Shown piece after piece: positions 43,042 to 54,401 of a DNA stretch of 64,000 bases. The notes under the pieces were generated by a model. That model saw only the letters and a list, made by a program, of their open reading frames with translations. It was not told where the DNA came from and made no database searches. The DNA is from UBA2357 sp046295975 (GTDB taxonomy: Bacteria > Pseudomonadota > Gammaproteobacteria > Burkholderiales > Rhodocyclaceae), in assembly GCA_046295975.1 (NCBI GenBank), contig JBKBMG010000005.1, forward strand, positions 72,953-136,952, given 5' to 3'. Both the position numbers and the translations under genes were made by a program. How positions within the stretch are numbered: position 1 is the stretch's first letter; each line of letters begins with the position of its first letter.

Positions 43042-44940
43042 ATGACCGAGTTCCGCCGCCCCAAGGAAGAGCTTGCCGCGTTTCGTCGCCGGGTACTGGT
43101 GGCGTTGTTGTTCGTGCTCGTTTGCTTCGGCCTGCTCGCCGGCCGCTTCTACTACCTCCAGGTTTCGCGCTACGACTATTTTCATTCCCGGGCCGAGGGC
43201 AATCGCATCGCCCTGCTGCCGGTGGTGCCCAACCGCGGCGTGATCGTGGACCGCAATGGGGTGGTGCTGGCGCGCAACTATTCCGCGTATACGCTGGAGA
43301 TCAATCCCTCGCGAGTGCGCAACCTCGAGGCCATGATCGATGAGCTGGCCAAGATCGTCACCATCGAACAACGCGACCGGCGCCGCTTCCACAAGCAGGT
43401 GCTGGAGAGCAAGTACTTCGAGAGTGTGCCGATCCGAACCCATCTCAGCGACGAGGAGGTGGCCCGCCTGGTAGCCCGGCGCTATCGCTTCCCCGGGATG
43501 GAGGTGCAGGCACGGCTGTTCCGCGATTACCCGCTGGGTGAAACCGCTGCCCATGTGATCGGTTACATCGGCCGAATCAATGACCGGGATGTGGAGCGAA
43601 TCGAGAACTGGGGGGCGACGGCGAACTACCGTGGTTCGGAATACATCGGCAAGAGCGGGCTGGAGCTGTCCTACGAGTCGGAACTGCACGGCATCACTGG
43701 CGTTGAGCAGGTAGAGATCAATGCAGGCGGCCGGGCGGTGCGGCTGATGTCGCGGACCCCCGCGGTGCCGGGCAACGATCTGGAACTGACCCTGGACATC
43801 GAGTTGCAGAAGGTCGCCGAGGCCGCCTTCGGCAACCGCCGCGGCGCGCTGGTGGCGATCGACCCCGCCACCGGCGGCATTCTGGCGCTGGTGTCCACGC
43901 CTTCGTTTGATCCCAATCTGTTCGTGGAGGGCATTTCGGTGGCGGACTGGCGGGCGCTGTCGGATTCGCCGGATCATCCGCTGCTCAATCGCGCGATCTA
44001 CAGCACCTACCCGCCCGGTTCGACGTTCAAGCCCTTCATGGCACTGGCCGGTCTGGAGAGCGGCAAGCGGCGCCTGGAGCAACGCTTCAACGGCCAGGGG
44101 GTGTTCACCTTCGTCGGCCATCGCTTCGTGGACCGCAAGTCCAACTGTCAGAACAACGTGGACCTGCACCGCACGCTGGTGTATTCGTGCAATACCTATT
44201 ACTACCAGTTGGCCCACGATCTCGGAATCGATGCAGTGGCCAACTTCATGCGCCAGTTCGGCTTCGGCCAGCGCAGCGGCATCGACATACCGGGCGAGAC
44301 CGCCGGTGTGCTGCCCAGCCCGGAGTGGAAGCGCAATCGCTTCAGCCGCCGCGAACAGCAGACCTGGTTCGGCGGCGAAACCCTGTCGGTGGGCATTGGT
44401 CAGGGCTACAACGCCTATACGCCGGTGCAGGTGGCCAACGCCATTGCGGCGCTGGCGAACGACGGGGTGATCTTCCAGCCCCACGTGGTGAAGAACGTCG
44501 TGGATGTGCGCAACGGCGAGCGACGCGCGGTGCAGCCCGAGCCGCTGGCACGGATTCCCGTCGATCCGGCGCATACCCGGGCGGTGCGTGCGGCGATGGT
44601 GGATGTGACCAAGGTCGGCACGGCTGCGCGGGTGTTCAAGGATGCAGCCTACGAGTCGGGCGGCAAGACCGGCACCGCCCAGGTGTTTTCCTTGCGCGGC
44701 CAGCGTTATGAGGAAGGCAAGGTCGCCGAACGGTTGCGCGATCATTCCTGGTATGTGGCGTTCGCACCGGCCGACAAGCCCCGCATCGCGCTCGCCGTGC
44801 TGGTCGAGAATGGGGGCTTCGGCTCGCAGTCGGCGGCACCGATCGCGCGTCAGGTAATGGATTTCTATCTCGTCGGCCAGCGCGCAGATCAGCCGGCCGA
44901 CGAGATCGACGAGGCCCTGGCAGCGGAGCTGGAGCAGTGA
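43042..44940 (+). CDS. mrdA: Penicillin-binding protein 2 (elongasome transpeptidase)
   Basis: Class B transpeptidase cross-linking peptidoglycan during elongation. 632 residues with one N-terminal membrane helix (VALLFVLVCFGLLAGRFYYL), a pedestal domain (VVPNRGVIVDRNGVVLA), and the catalytic domain. Active-site motifs are SxxK in YPPGSTFKPFMAL, SCN in VYSCNTYYYQL, and KTG in SGGKTGTAQVF. Followed by rodA after 10 bp. Confidence 0.98.
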   Translation: MTEFRRPKEELAAFRRRVLVALLFVLVCFGLLAGRFYYLQVSRYDYFHSRAEGNRIALLPVVPNRGVIVDRNGVVLARNYSAYTLEINPSRVRNLEAMIDELAKIVTIEQRDRRRFHKQVLESKYFESVPIRTHLSDEEVARLVARRYRFPGMEVQARLFRDYPLGETAAHVIGYIGRINDRDVERIENWGATANYRGSEYIGKSGLELSYESELHGITGVEQVEINAGGRAVRLMSRTPAVPGNDLELTLDIELQKVAEAAFGNRRGALVAIDPATGGILALVSTPSFDPNLFVEGISVADWRALSDSPDHPLLNRAIYSTYPPGSTFKPFMALAGLESGKRRLEQRFNGQGVFTFVGHRFVDRKSNCQNNVDLHRTLVYSCNTYYYQLAHDLGIDAVANFMRQFGFGQRSGIDIPGETAGVLPSPEWKRNRFSRREQQTWFGGETLSVGIGQGYNAYTPVQVANAIAALANDGVIFQPHVVKNVVDVRNGERRAVQPEPLARIPVDPAHTRAVRAAMVDVTKVGTAARVFKDAAYESGGKTGTAQVFSLRGQRYEEGKVAERLRDHSWYVAFAPADKPRIALAVLVENGGFGSQSAAPIARQVMDFYLVGQRADQPADEIDEALAAELEQ

Positions 44941-44950
44941 GGAAGGGGCG

Positions 44951-46093
44951 ATGAGCGAAACCCGCATCAATCCGGTGGCGCTGCTCAAGGCGCTGTTCCG
45001 CCCGCTCGACCCGGTGCTGCTGCTGACGTTGGGCCTGCTGCTCACGTATTCCTACGTGTTGATGACCAGCGCCTCGCCGGAGCGCCTGGCGACGCTCGAG
45101 ATTCACTTCGCCGTGGCGTTCGCCGCGATGTGGGCGGTGGCCTTGGTGCCGCCCAAACGCCTGCTGCAACTCGCGCTGCCGATGTATGCGCTGGGGCTGT
45201 TCCTGCTGGTGGGGGTGTTCCTGTTCGGCGAGACGTCCAAGGGTGCCAAGCGCTGGCTGGATCTGGGTTTCGTGCGCATCCAGCCGTCCGAGTTGATGAA
45301 GATCGCCGTACCGCTCATGCTTGCCTGGTATTTCCAGCGGCGCGACGCGGCCATCCGCCTGCCTCAGTTCATCGTGGCCGGCGTGCTGCTGGCGGTGCCG
45401 CTGGGCCTGATCGTGGTGCAGCCCGATCTGGGCACCAGTCTGCTGGTGGCGGCGGTGGGCTTTTACGTGATCTTCTTCGCCGGCCTGTCGTGGAAGCTCA
45501 TCGTGCCGGTGTTTGCGATCGGTGCGCTGGGCATTGGCGCGATCGTCGGTTTCGGTGACGTGTTGTGCCAGCCGGAGGTGGACTGGCAGGTGTTGCGCGA
45601 GTACCAGAAGCAACGCGTGTGTACGCTCCTGGACCCGACCCAGGACCCGCTAGGCAGGGGGTTCCACATCATCCAGTCCACCATCGCCATCGGTTCTGGC
45701 GGGGTGTGGGGCAAGGGCTGGATGGCGGGCACCCAGACCCATCTGGCCTTCATTCCTGAGCGTCATACCGACTTCATTTTCTCGGTACTCGCCGAGGAGT
45801 TCGGCCTGGCCGGGGCGCTGGTGTTGCTCGGGTTGTATGCGTTGCTCATCGTGCGCGGCTTTCTGATCGCGGCGATGGCACCGACCTTGGCCACGCGTCT
45901 GCTGGCCGGCGCGGTAACATTGATCTTCTTTACCTATGCTTTTGTTAACATGGGCATGGTCAGCGGCATTCTCCCGGTCGTGGGGGTGCCGTTGCCGTTC
46001 ATCAGTTATGGAGGCACGGCGCTGGTGACGCTTTGCATCGGGGTCGGCATCCTGATGAGTATCGAGCGCAGCCGCGTGCCCGCCAAGGATTGA
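44951..46093 (+). CDS. mrdB: Rod-shape-determining glycosyltransferase RodA (SEDS)
   Basis: SEDS-family peptidoglycan polymerase working with PBP2. 380 residues, about ten membrane helices. Family motifs: KGAKRWLDLGFVRIQPSELM, VVQPDLGTSLLV (the catalytic Asp loop), HTDFIFSVLAEEFG, and the signature GVPLPFISYGGTALVT near the end. RBS GGAAGGGGCG upstream. Confidence 0.98.
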   Translation: MSETRINPVALLKALFRPLDPVLLLTLGLLLTYSYVLMTSASPERLATLEIHFAVAFAAMWAVALVPPKRLLQLALPMYALGLFLLVGVFLFGETSKGAKRWLDLGFVRIQPSELMKIAVPLMLAWYFQRRDAAIRLPQFIVAGVLLAVPLGLIVVQPDLGTSLLVAAVGFYVIFFAGLSWKLIVPVFAIGALGIGAIVGFGDVLCQPEVDWQVLREYQKQRVCTLLDPTQDPLGRGFHIIQSTIAIGSGGVWGKGWMAGTQTHLAFIPERHTDFIFSVLAEEFGLAGALVLLGLYALLIVRGFLIAAMAPTLATRLLAGAVTLIFFTYAFVNMGMVSGILPVVGVPLPFISYGGTALVTLCIGVGILMSIERSRVPAKD

Positions 46094-46097
46094 CCAC

Positions 46098-47213
46098 ATG
46101 ACCCGTATGTCTCCCAGCCACCCGTTTCACGCCCTGCCCGATGGTCGCGCGCCGCAAGCCACGGCGGGTCGTGGTTCGCCCGCCGCCCGCCCCACCCGAT
46201 CGCATCTCGCGACGCTGGCCGTCGCGGTGCTCGCGGTCGGCCTGAGTGCCTGCGGCTCCAAGCCGGCGCGGGTGAGCGGCGGCGACGGAAGTGCCGGCGC
46301 ATCGGCGCCGGTTGCGGCCTCGTCGGGGCGTGGCGGTGGCTATTACCTGGATGACGGGCCGGGCGACTACATCCCCCCCAATCTTGACGCGATCCCGGAC
46401 GCGGTGCCGCGCATCGAACCCCTCCACGGTCCGGCGTTGCGGCCTTATACGGTGATGGGCCAGAGCTTCGTGCCGCGCACCGAGCTCACCCCCTACCGCG
46501 AGCGTGGCCACGCCAGCTGGTACGGGCGACGTTTCCATGGCAATCCGACGTCGATCGGCGAGCCCTACGATATGTTCGCGATGACGGCAGCCCACCCCAC
46601 GCTGCCGATTCCCAGCTACGTGCGGGTTACCAATCTACAGAATGGCCGTACCGTGATCGTGCGGGTGAATGATCGTGGCCCCTTCTTGCGCGGGCGACTG
46701 ATCGATCTGTCCTATGCTGCGGCACACCGGTTGGGTTATGTGAACGCCGGCAGCGCCATGGTGGAGGTCGAGTCCATCCTGCCTGACGAGATCCGAATGA
46801 TGGCCTCCGGGCAGACGAGCCCGGTACCGGTGGTGGCGCAGGGCAGCGCCGCTACGCAGCCGCAGGCGGTGCAGGCCAGCCCGCTGCCACCCTTGGTTGT
46901 GCCAGCACCTGCGCCGGTGCCGGTCCAGGTTCCGATCCAGGCGCCGGTCGCATCGGCGCCGGCATCGTCGCCGATCACGACGGGTGGGGCGTTCGTCCAG
47001 CTCGGCGCGTTCTCGACCGCAGCCAACGCGCAGGACATGGCCGGCCGGGTCCGCACCGAATTGGGGGTGTTCGCCGACCGTCTGCATCTGCTGTCCGACG
47101 GTGGTCGCTACCGCTTGCAGGTGGGGCCATTCGCCTCGGCCGACGAGGCGCGCATGGAGGCGGGCCGCATCGGCGCGCTGCTGAATCTGCAGCCCTTCGT
47201 GGTGTTCCGCTGA
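46098..47213 (+). CDS. rlpA: RlpA-like septal ring lytic transglycosylase lipoprotein
   Basis: Outer-membrane lipoprotein with a double-psi beta-barrel and SPOR domain; RlpA cleaves stem-less glycan strands in some bacteria. The 371-residue product has an N-terminal charged extension, then a lipobox (VAVLAVGLSACGS). The RlpA core contains GHASWYGRRFHGNPTSIGE, YDMFAMTAAHPTLP and VRVNDRGPFLRGRLIDLS. A Pro/Val-rich linker (about 240-290) leads to the SPOR domain (AFVQLGAFSTAANAQDMAGR). It follows rodA by 4 bp, the usual order. Confidence 0.95.
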   Translation: MTRMSPSHPFHALPDGRAPQATAGRGSPAARPTRSHLATLAVAVLAVGLSACGSKPARVSGGDGSAGASAPVAASSGRGGGYYLDDGPGDYIPPNLDAIPDAVPRIEPLHGPALRPYTVMGQSFVPRTELTPYRERGHASWYGRRFHGNPTSIGEPYDMFAMTAAHPTLPIPSYVRVTNLQNGRTVIVRVNDRGPFLRGRLIDLSYAAAHRLGYVNAGSAMVEVESILPDEIRMMASGQTSPVPVVAQGSAATQPQAVQASPLPPLVVPAPAPVPVQVPIQAPVASAPASSPITTGGAFVQLGAFSTAANAQDMAGRVRTELGVFADRLHLLSDGGRYRLQVGPFASADEARMEAGRIGALLNLQPFVVFR

Positions 47214-47322
47214 ACCAACCCGCCGCGTGCGAGTCTGGCTGAGTTCCGGGCGAGTCACTCGGCCGAGACCGCCGCGGTTCGCCGTGTTTCAATTCACAAG
47301 AGATTTTCGAGTTCCGATTCCC

Positions 47323-48465
47323 ATGCGTTTTCTCACTGCCGGTATCCTGATTCCCGTTTTCGCCTTCATGCTGTCCTTCGCCGCGTCCGCCCAGACGCCG
47401 CCGCCGCCAGCGCTTGCCGCCAACGCGTGGTTGCTGATGGATCACAGCACCGGCCAGGTGTTGGTGTCCCACAACCCGGACGAGCGCATCGAACCGGCCT
47501 CGCTCACCAAGCTGATGACGGCCTACGTGACCTTTGCCGCGTTGAAGGCCGGCAGCATCAGCCTGGAGCAGGAAGTGAGCGTGTCCGAGCGGGCGTGGCG
47601 CATGGAAGGCTCGCGCATGTTCATCGAGCCGCGCATGCCGGTTAGCGTGGACCAGCTCATCCACGGCATGATCATCCAGTCCGGCAACGATGCCTGCGTG
47701 GCGCTGGCCGAGTTGATCGCCGGTTCGGAGGAGGCCTTCGTGCACCTCATGAACCGCGAGGCCGAGCGGCTGGGCATGACCAACACCCGGTTCGCCAATT
47801 CGTCCGGCCTGCCGGACGACAATCTGTACACCACCGCGCGCGACCTGGGCTTGCTGGCCTCGGCGCTGGTGCGTGATTTTCCCGAGTTCTACCGGCTGTA
47901 CTCGGAGAAGGAATACACCTACAACAAGATCACCCAGCCCAATCGCAACCGCCTGCTGTGGATGGATTCCACCGTCGACGGCATGAAGACCGGCCACACC
48001 AGCCGTGCCGGCTATTGCCTGGTGTCCTCGGCCGAGCGTGGCCCACGGCGGCTGATTTCGGTGCTGCTCGGGGCGGAATCGGAGACGATCCGCGCGCAGG
48101 AGTCGCTCAAACTGCTCAACTACGGCTTCCAGTTCTTCGACACGGTGAAGCTCTACGACGCCGAACAGGCGCTGTCTCAGTTCCGGGTATGGAAGGGCAA
48201 GGACAACGAGGTGCCGGTGGGCTTTCTCAACGAGTTCGTGATGTCGCTGCCCAAGGGCCAGTCGGAGCGTGTCGCGGTGACCCTCACCAGCGTGCAGCCG
48301 GTGCTGGCGCCGATCCAGAAGGGTCAGACGCTGGGCAGCATGAAGCTTGCGCTGGACGGTGAGACCATCGGCGAATACCCGGTTGTTGCGCTTCAGGACG
48401 TCGAAGTGGCCGGCTTCTTCGGTCGCAGCTGGGATGCGCTGCGGATGTGGATCAAGAGTCTGTGA
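47323..48465 (+). CDS. dacC: D-alanyl-D-alanine carboxypeptidase (PBP5/6 family)
   Basis: Removes the terminal D-Ala from peptidoglycan pentapeptides. From the ATG at 47323 the product has 380 residues with signal peptide FLTAGILIPVFAFMLSFA ending ASA. Motifs: SxxK in EPASLTKLMTAYV, SGN in IIQSGNDACVALAE, and KTG in DGMKTGHTSRAGYCLV. The C-terminal beta-sandwich and amphipathic anchor (FFGRSWDALRMWIKSL) are present. The upstream GTG at 47227 only adds an Arg-rich stretch before the signal peptide. Confidence 0.96.
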   Translation: MRFLTAGILIPVFAFMLSFAASAQTPPPPALAANAWLLMDHSTGQVLVSHNPDERIEPASLTKLMTAYVTFAALKAGSISLEQEVSVSERAWRMEGSRMFIEPRMPVSVDQLIHGMIIQSGNDACVALAELIAGSEEAFVHLMNREAERLGMTNTRFANSSGLPDDNLYTTARDLGLLASALVRDFPEFYRLYSEKEYTYNKITQPNRNRLLWMDSTVDGMKTGHTSRAGYCLVSSAERGPRRLISVLLGAESETIRAQESLKLLNYGFQFFDTVKLYDAEQALSQFRVWKGKDNEVPVGFLNEFVMSLPKGQSERVAVTLTSVQPVLAPIQKGQTLGSMKLALDGETIGEYPVVALQDVEVAGFFGRSWDALRMWIKSL

Positions 48466-48493
48466 GCACGGTGAAACGGGCCTTCCCCGACCT

Positions 48494-49342
48494 ATGAGTC
48501 TCTGCTATCTGAACGGCGCCTACCTGCCTTTGGAGCAGGCGCGTATCTCGCCAATGGACCGTGGCTTCCTCTTCGGTGACGGCGCCTATGAAGTGGTGCC
48601 GGTCTACGCGCGTCGCCCGTTCCGCCTGGATGCGCATCTGGCGCGGCTGGGGCGCACGCTCGCCGCCATCGGCATTGCCGATCCGCACTCGCGCCAGGGG
48701 TGGCGCGACATCGTCACGCGGCTGGTGGCGGAACATCCGCTGCGGGATCAGGCGGTCTATCTCCAGGTCAGTCGCGGCGCCGACAAGCGGCGCGCGCATA
48801 CCTTTCCGGACGGCGCCGCCCCCACCGTGTTCGGCTACAGCGACGGGCTCAACGGCAACACGCCGGAGGCCCTGCGCGACGGCGTGGCGGTGGTGTCGGT
48901 GTCCGATTTCCGTTGGTCGCGCTGCGACCTCAAGACCACCTCGTTGCTTGCCAACTGCTTGCTGCGCCAGCACGCGCTGGAAGCCGGTGCGGCCGAGACC
49001 ATCTTGTTCCGCAACGGTCTGCTGGCCGAGGGGGCCTCGTCCAACGTGTTCGTGGTGCGTGACGGGGTGGTGCTGGCGCCCCCAAGAAGCCACATGATGC
49101 TCTCCGGCATCACCTATGAGGTGGTGCTGGAACTGGTGGCCCGCCATGGCTTCGAGCATCAGCTGCGGGAGGTGCGCGAAGACGAGGTGCGCCGCGCCGA
49201 CGAGTTGTGGCTGACCTCGTCCAGCAAGGAAGTGCTGCCGGTGACCCGACTCGACGGCCAGCCGGTCGGCAGCGGGCGGCCCGGTCCGGTGCATGCCCGC
49301 ATGCATGCGTGCTACCAGCAACTCAAGCGTGAGGAAGGCTGA
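48494..49342 (+). CDS. dat: D-amino acid aminotransferase (class IV PLP enzyme)
   Basis: PLP-dependent transaminase, probably making or using D-alanine/D-glutamate. 282 residues starting MSLCYLNGAYLPLEQARISP. Motifs: DRGFLFGDGAYEVVPVY, the catalytic-lysine block RWSRCDLKTTSLLANCL, EGASSNVFVV, and GITYEVVLELVARHG. Branched-chain aminotransferases share the fold, but the N-terminal pattern and the position beside dacC favour Dat. 28 bp after dacC. Confidence 0.9.
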   Translation: MSLCYLNGAYLPLEQARISPMDRGFLFGDGAYEVVPVYARRPFRLDAHLARLGRTLAAIGIADPHSRQGWRDIVTRLVAEHPLRDQAVYLQVSRGADKRRAHTFPDGAAPTVFGYSDGLNGNTPEALRDGVAVVSVSDFRWSRCDLKTTSLLANCLLRQHALEAGAAETILFRNGLLAEGASSNVFVVRDGVVLAPPRSHMMLSGITYEVVLELVARHGFEHQLREVREDEVRRADELWLTSSSKEVLPVTRLDGQPVGSGRPGPVHARMHACYQQLKREEG

Positions 49343-49343
49343 G

Positions 49344-49616
49344 ATGTCCGAGCAAGATCGCAAGACCCTGGTCGAGTTTCCCTGCGACTTCCCGATCAAG
49401 ATCATGGGCGCGCGGGTGGACGCGTTCGCCCAGGCCGTCGTCGAGGTGGTCGTTCGCCATGCGCCGGACTTCGACGCGTCGACGGTGGAGATGCGTCCGT
49501 CCAGCAAGGGCAACTACCTGTCCCTGACCTGCACCGTCAACGCCACCTCGCAGCGCCAGCTCGACGATTTGTACCGCGAGTTGAGCGGCCATCCGTTGGT
49601 CAAGGTGGTGCTTTGA
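49344..49616 (+). CDS. DUF493 (YbeD/HP0495-like) protein
   Basis: Small ferredoxin-like-fold protein of 90 residues with possible regulatory role. It has LVEFPCDFPIKIMGARVDAF, the central SSKGNYLSLTCTVNATSQRQ and ends RELSGHPLVKVVL, as in YbeD. YbeD genes usually lie between dacA and lipB, exactly as here. It starts 1 bp after dat and its stop overlaps the lipB start. Confidence 0.94.
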   Translation: MSEQDRKTLVEFPCDFPIKIMGARVDAFAQAVVEVVVRHAPDFDASTVEMRPSSKGNYLSLTCTVNATSQRQLDDLYRELSGHPLVKVVL

Positions 49617-50305
49617 TCGCAGCCGAACACGCCGCTTGGGCCGCACCCGCCGATCCCATGCTGCGGGTACGGCGCTTCGACGGGTTGGTGCCCTATGAGT
49701 CGGCCTGGGTGCATATGCGCGACTTCACCAATACGCGCGGCAGCGACACGCCGGACGAAATCTGGCTGCTGGAACACCCGCCGGTCTATACCCTGGGCCA
49801 GGCCGGGAAGCCCGAGCACCTGCTGCGCGACGTCGGCATTCCCATGGTCAAGATCGACCGTGGCGGCCAGATCACCTACCATGGCCCGGGGCAACTGGTC
49901 GCCTATCTGCTGATCGATCTGGCGCGACGCCGGCTCAAGGTGCGCGAACTGGTGCACTTGATGGAACAGGTGCTGATCGACTGCCTGGCCGGCTACGGCC
50001 TGCGCGCCGAACGCAAGGAGGGTGCGCCGGGTGTGTACGTGGGCGCCGCCAAGATTGCCGCACTCGGGCTTCGCGTGCGCAACGGCTGCAGTTATCATGG
50101 CCTGTCGCTCAATGTCGACATGGATCTGTCGCCTTTTTCCGCGATCAACCCCTGCGGTTACCCAGGTCTGGAAACCGTGCAACTCAAGGATTTTGGCGTG
50201 AGCGCAGATGTGGAAGCGGTTGCCCGGCAAGTGCTGGACCACCTGCTGGCGGCCCTGCCGCCGGTGCGCGAGGCCGCCCACCCGTTTGCTGGCGCCGACG
50301 CCTGA
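49613..50305 (+). CDS. lipB: Lipoyl(octanoyl) transferase LipB
   Basis: Moves octanoate from acyl carrier protein to lipoyl domains. With the TTG at 49613, which overlaps the preceding stop (TTGA), the product has 230 residues; an in-frame ATG at 49658 is an alternative. Motifs: DEIWLLEHPPVYTLGQAG, KIDRGGQITYHGPGQLVAYL, and the catalytic Lys/Cys blocks GVYVGAAKIAALGLRVRNG and FSAINPCGYPGL. Confidence 0.97.
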   Translation: MIAAEHAAWAAPADPMLRVRRFDGLVPYESAWVHMRDFTNTRGSDTPDEIWLLEHPPVYTLGQAGKPEHLLRDVGIPMVKIDRGGQITYHGPGQLVAYLLIDLARRRLKVRELVHLMEQVLIDCLAGYGLRAERKEGAPGVYVGAAKIAALGLRVRNGCSYHGLSLNVDMDLSPFSAINPCGYPGLETVQLKDFGVSADVEAVARQVLDHLLAALPPVREAAHPFAGADA

Positions 50306-50332
50306 ACCCCCTTGTCCCGAAGAGAAGTCACC

Positions 50333-51280
50333 ATGGAAACCCCGGTTCGCAAACAGCGCGGCGCCGACAAGACCGCCCGCATCCCGATCAAGATCGTGCC
50401 CGCGGAGCGGCTCAAGAAGCCCGACTGGATCCGCATCAAGCTCGGCGCTGGCGAAGAGGCCGAGCGCTTCAACGAGATCAAGGCGACGCTGCGCGAACAC
50501 AGGCTCCACACCGTGTGCGAGGAAGCCTCTTGCCCGAACATCCACGAATGCTTCGGCAAGGGCACGGCCACCTTCATGATCATGGGGGATATCTGTACCC
50601 GCCGCTGTCCGTTCTGCGACGTCGGCCACGGTCGTCCCGAGCCGCTCAATGTCGACGAGCCGCGCGATCTGGCCAATACCATTGCGGCGATGCGGCTCAA
50701 CTATGTGGTGATCACCTCGGTTGACCGCGACGACCTGCGCGACGGCGGGGCCCAGCACTTCGTCGAATGCATCCGCGCAACGCGCGAGGCTTCGCCCAAG
50801 ACCACCATCGAGGTGCTGGTGCCGGACTTCCGCGGACGCATGGAAATCGCGCTGGAAATCTTCGACCAGGCACCGCCGGACGTGATGAACCACAACCTGG
50901 AGACGGTGCCGCGCCTGTACCGCCAGGCCCGGCCCGGCTCAGACTACGCCTATTCGCTGCGCCTGCTGAAGGAATTCAAGGCCCGTCACCCCGAGGTGCC
51001 GACCAAGTCCGGGCTGATGGTGGGGCTGGGCGAGACCGACGAAGAGATTCTCGGGGTCCTGCGCGACTTGCGCGCCCATGACGTTGATATGCTCACCATT
51101 GGCCAGTACCTGCAGCCCTCGACCGGCCATTTGCCGGTGTTGCGCTACGTGCATCCCGACACCTTCAAGATGTTCGAGACCGAGGCGCTCAAGATGGGCT
51201 TCCGCAACGCCGCCTGCGGTCCGATGGTGCGCTCCAGCTACTGGGCCGACCAGCAGGCACACGGCGCCGGGGTAGTCTGA
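50333..51280 (+). CDS. lipA: Lipoyl synthase LipA
   Basis: Radical SAM enzyme inserting two sulfurs into octanoyl groups. From the ATG at 50333 (GAAGAGAAGTCACC upstream) it has 315 residues. The auxiliary cluster motif is CEEASCPNIHEC, the radical SAM motif CTRRCPFCDVGHG (CX3CX2C), and the C-terminal Arg-Ser motif is ACGPMVRSSYWAD. An in-frame TTG 21 bp upstream is less likely as start. Confidence 0.98.
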   Translation: METPVRKQRGADKTARIPIKIVPAERLKKPDWIRIKLGAGEEAERFNEIKATLREHRLHTVCEEASCPNIHECFGKGTATFMIMGDICTRRCPFCDVGHGRPEPLNVDEPRDLANTIAAMRLNYVVITSVDRDDLRDGGAQHFVECIRATREASPKTTIEVLVPDFRGRMEIALEIFDQAPPDVMNHNLETVPRLYRQARPGSDYAYSLRLLKEFKARHPEVPTKSGLMVGLGETDEEILGVLRDLRAHDVDMLTIGQYLQPSTGHLPVLRYVHPDTFKMFETEALKMGFRNAACGPMVRSSYWADQQAHGAGVV

Positions 51281-51390
51281 CCGGCACTTGGGCCGGCCGG
51301 GATGGCCGCCGCCCGGCGCGGCAGCCATCGTGAGTCGTCAGCGCGGCGGGCTGGCGAAAACCGCCGCTCGCTCGCTGTCTTCACGAGTGC

Positions 51391-51822
51391 TCAGCGGAAC
51401 TGCCGTTCCGCCCGTTCGTGGCGCTCCTGTTCCTCGATGCTCAGGGTGGCGGTCGGACGGGCGATCAGGCGGCGCAGGCCTATGGGCTCGCCCGAGGCTT
51501 CGCAATAGCCGTAGGTGCCGTTGGCGATGCGATCCAGCGCGCTGTCTATCTTGTGAATGAGTTTGCGCTCGCGGTCGCGGATGCGCTGTTCCAGAACGTG
51601 CTCTTCTTCCTGCGTCGCCCGGTCGGCTTCGTCCGGGGTGGCGGTGGTTTCCTGCAGGTGGTTGATGGTGGATTGGCCGTTTTCGAGCAAGGCCTCCCGC
51701 ATTTTCACCAGCAGTTGCCTGAAGAAGGCGAGTTGGTCGGTGTTCATGTAGTCGCTGTCGGGCATCGCCAGCAACTCCGCCTCGCTGATGCAGGGCTCTT
51801 CGGTTCGTGTTTCGGTGTTCAT
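51391..51822 (-). CDS. dksA: RNA polymerase-binding transcription factor DksA (zinc-site variant)
   Basis: Binds the RNA polymerase secondary channel and works with ppGpp. The 143-residue product has the globular N-terminus, a coiled coil with the intact tip motif DEADRA (Asp64, Asp67, Ala69), and a C-terminal zinc-finger fold region. Of the four zinc-ligand positions only Cys107 remains; the others read Ser110, Ser128 and Glu131. Such Cys-poor DksA forms are known in alpha- and betaproteobacteria and can work without zinc. The start ATG at 51822 is preferred over a longer frame reaching 51891. Convergent with lipA. Confidence 0.95.
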   Translation of the reverse strand: MNTETRTEEPCISEAELLAMPDSDYMNTDQLAFFRQLLVKMREALLENGQSTINHLQETTATPDEADRATQEEEHVLEQRIRDRERKLIHKIDSALDRIANGTYGYCEASGEPIGLRRLIARPTATLSIEEQERHERAERQFR

Positions 51823-52120
51823 GTCCGGCCACTCCCGCAAGGTGTGAAAGCCATTATGCCGCACGACACGCCCGGATCGCGTATCCGGCATGGGAAACGG
51901 CAGGGCGTCGCCCGCCGTTCAGCCTTGCATTCTGCGAGGTTTTTCGGCCCTTGTCATCCTTGCCGGTGAGTCGGTCGGGCGCTGAGTGTGCTCGCGGCCC
52001 CCGCCGTTGGTCGCCTGGGGGCAAGTGGACGTACCGCAGGGCGGGTGAGCGGCGGTGTCTTGGACGCATCGGGTAAAATCGGCCAGCGCCTCCGGCGCAT
52101 TTGTTTTCTCGGGAAATGCC
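51823..52120. other. Divergent gap between dksA and rep
   Basis: This 298-bp gap must hold both promoters. I see no repeat, RNA gene or convincing promoter pair in it. Confidence 0.4.
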
Positions 52121-54112
<1,992 letters not shown>

Positions 54113-54214
54113 GCACGCGGCGCGCGAACACCGCTTGCGTGCCGGCCTGATCCCCCAGGTGCGACTGCGGCGTCCTCACCGCGTGCGTCGGCCCTGGCAC
54201 GCCCGCAAGCGCGC

Positions 54215-54242
54215 AGCAAAAAGGGTGGCCTGGCCACCCTTT
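54215..54242 (-). terminator. Hairpin terminator between cytochrome c and rep
   Basis: AAAGGGTGGCC and GGCCACCCTTT form an almost loopless palindrome. On the minus strand it is followed by a T tract, so it best ends the cytochrome c transcript; it can also act weakly for rep. Confidence 0.7.
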
Positions 54243-54302
54243 GCAGTCTTTCAGCCCAACCCGTGGGTCAGGCTATGAACCTGGCCCTTGAAAATGCCAG
54301 TT

Positions 54303-54401
54303 CCGCTCGCCCTTCGACCGGCTCAGGGCGAGCGGGGGTGCCTGTTTCAAAGGTTCGCTTTGCCACGCCCACTCGGAGCTTGCTTCGCTCAGCCCGAACG
54401 G
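54303..54401. repeat. Pair of REP-like repeats with GCTCAG core
   Basis: CCGCTCGCCCT (54303-54313) and AGGGCGAGCGG (54325-54335) are an 11-bp perfect inverted repeat around an 11-base loop. A second, degenerate copy of the right arm (GCTCAGCCCGAACGG, 54387-54401) lies 66 bp on in the same direction with 3 mismatches in 15. The core resembles short palindromic repeats widespread in proteobacterial intergenic DNA. Confidence 0.65.

Noticed and set aside
42844..45045. 733-codon minus-strand frame opposite mrdA
   Set aside because: Shadow of the PBP2 gene, with His/Gln/Arg-rich composition.
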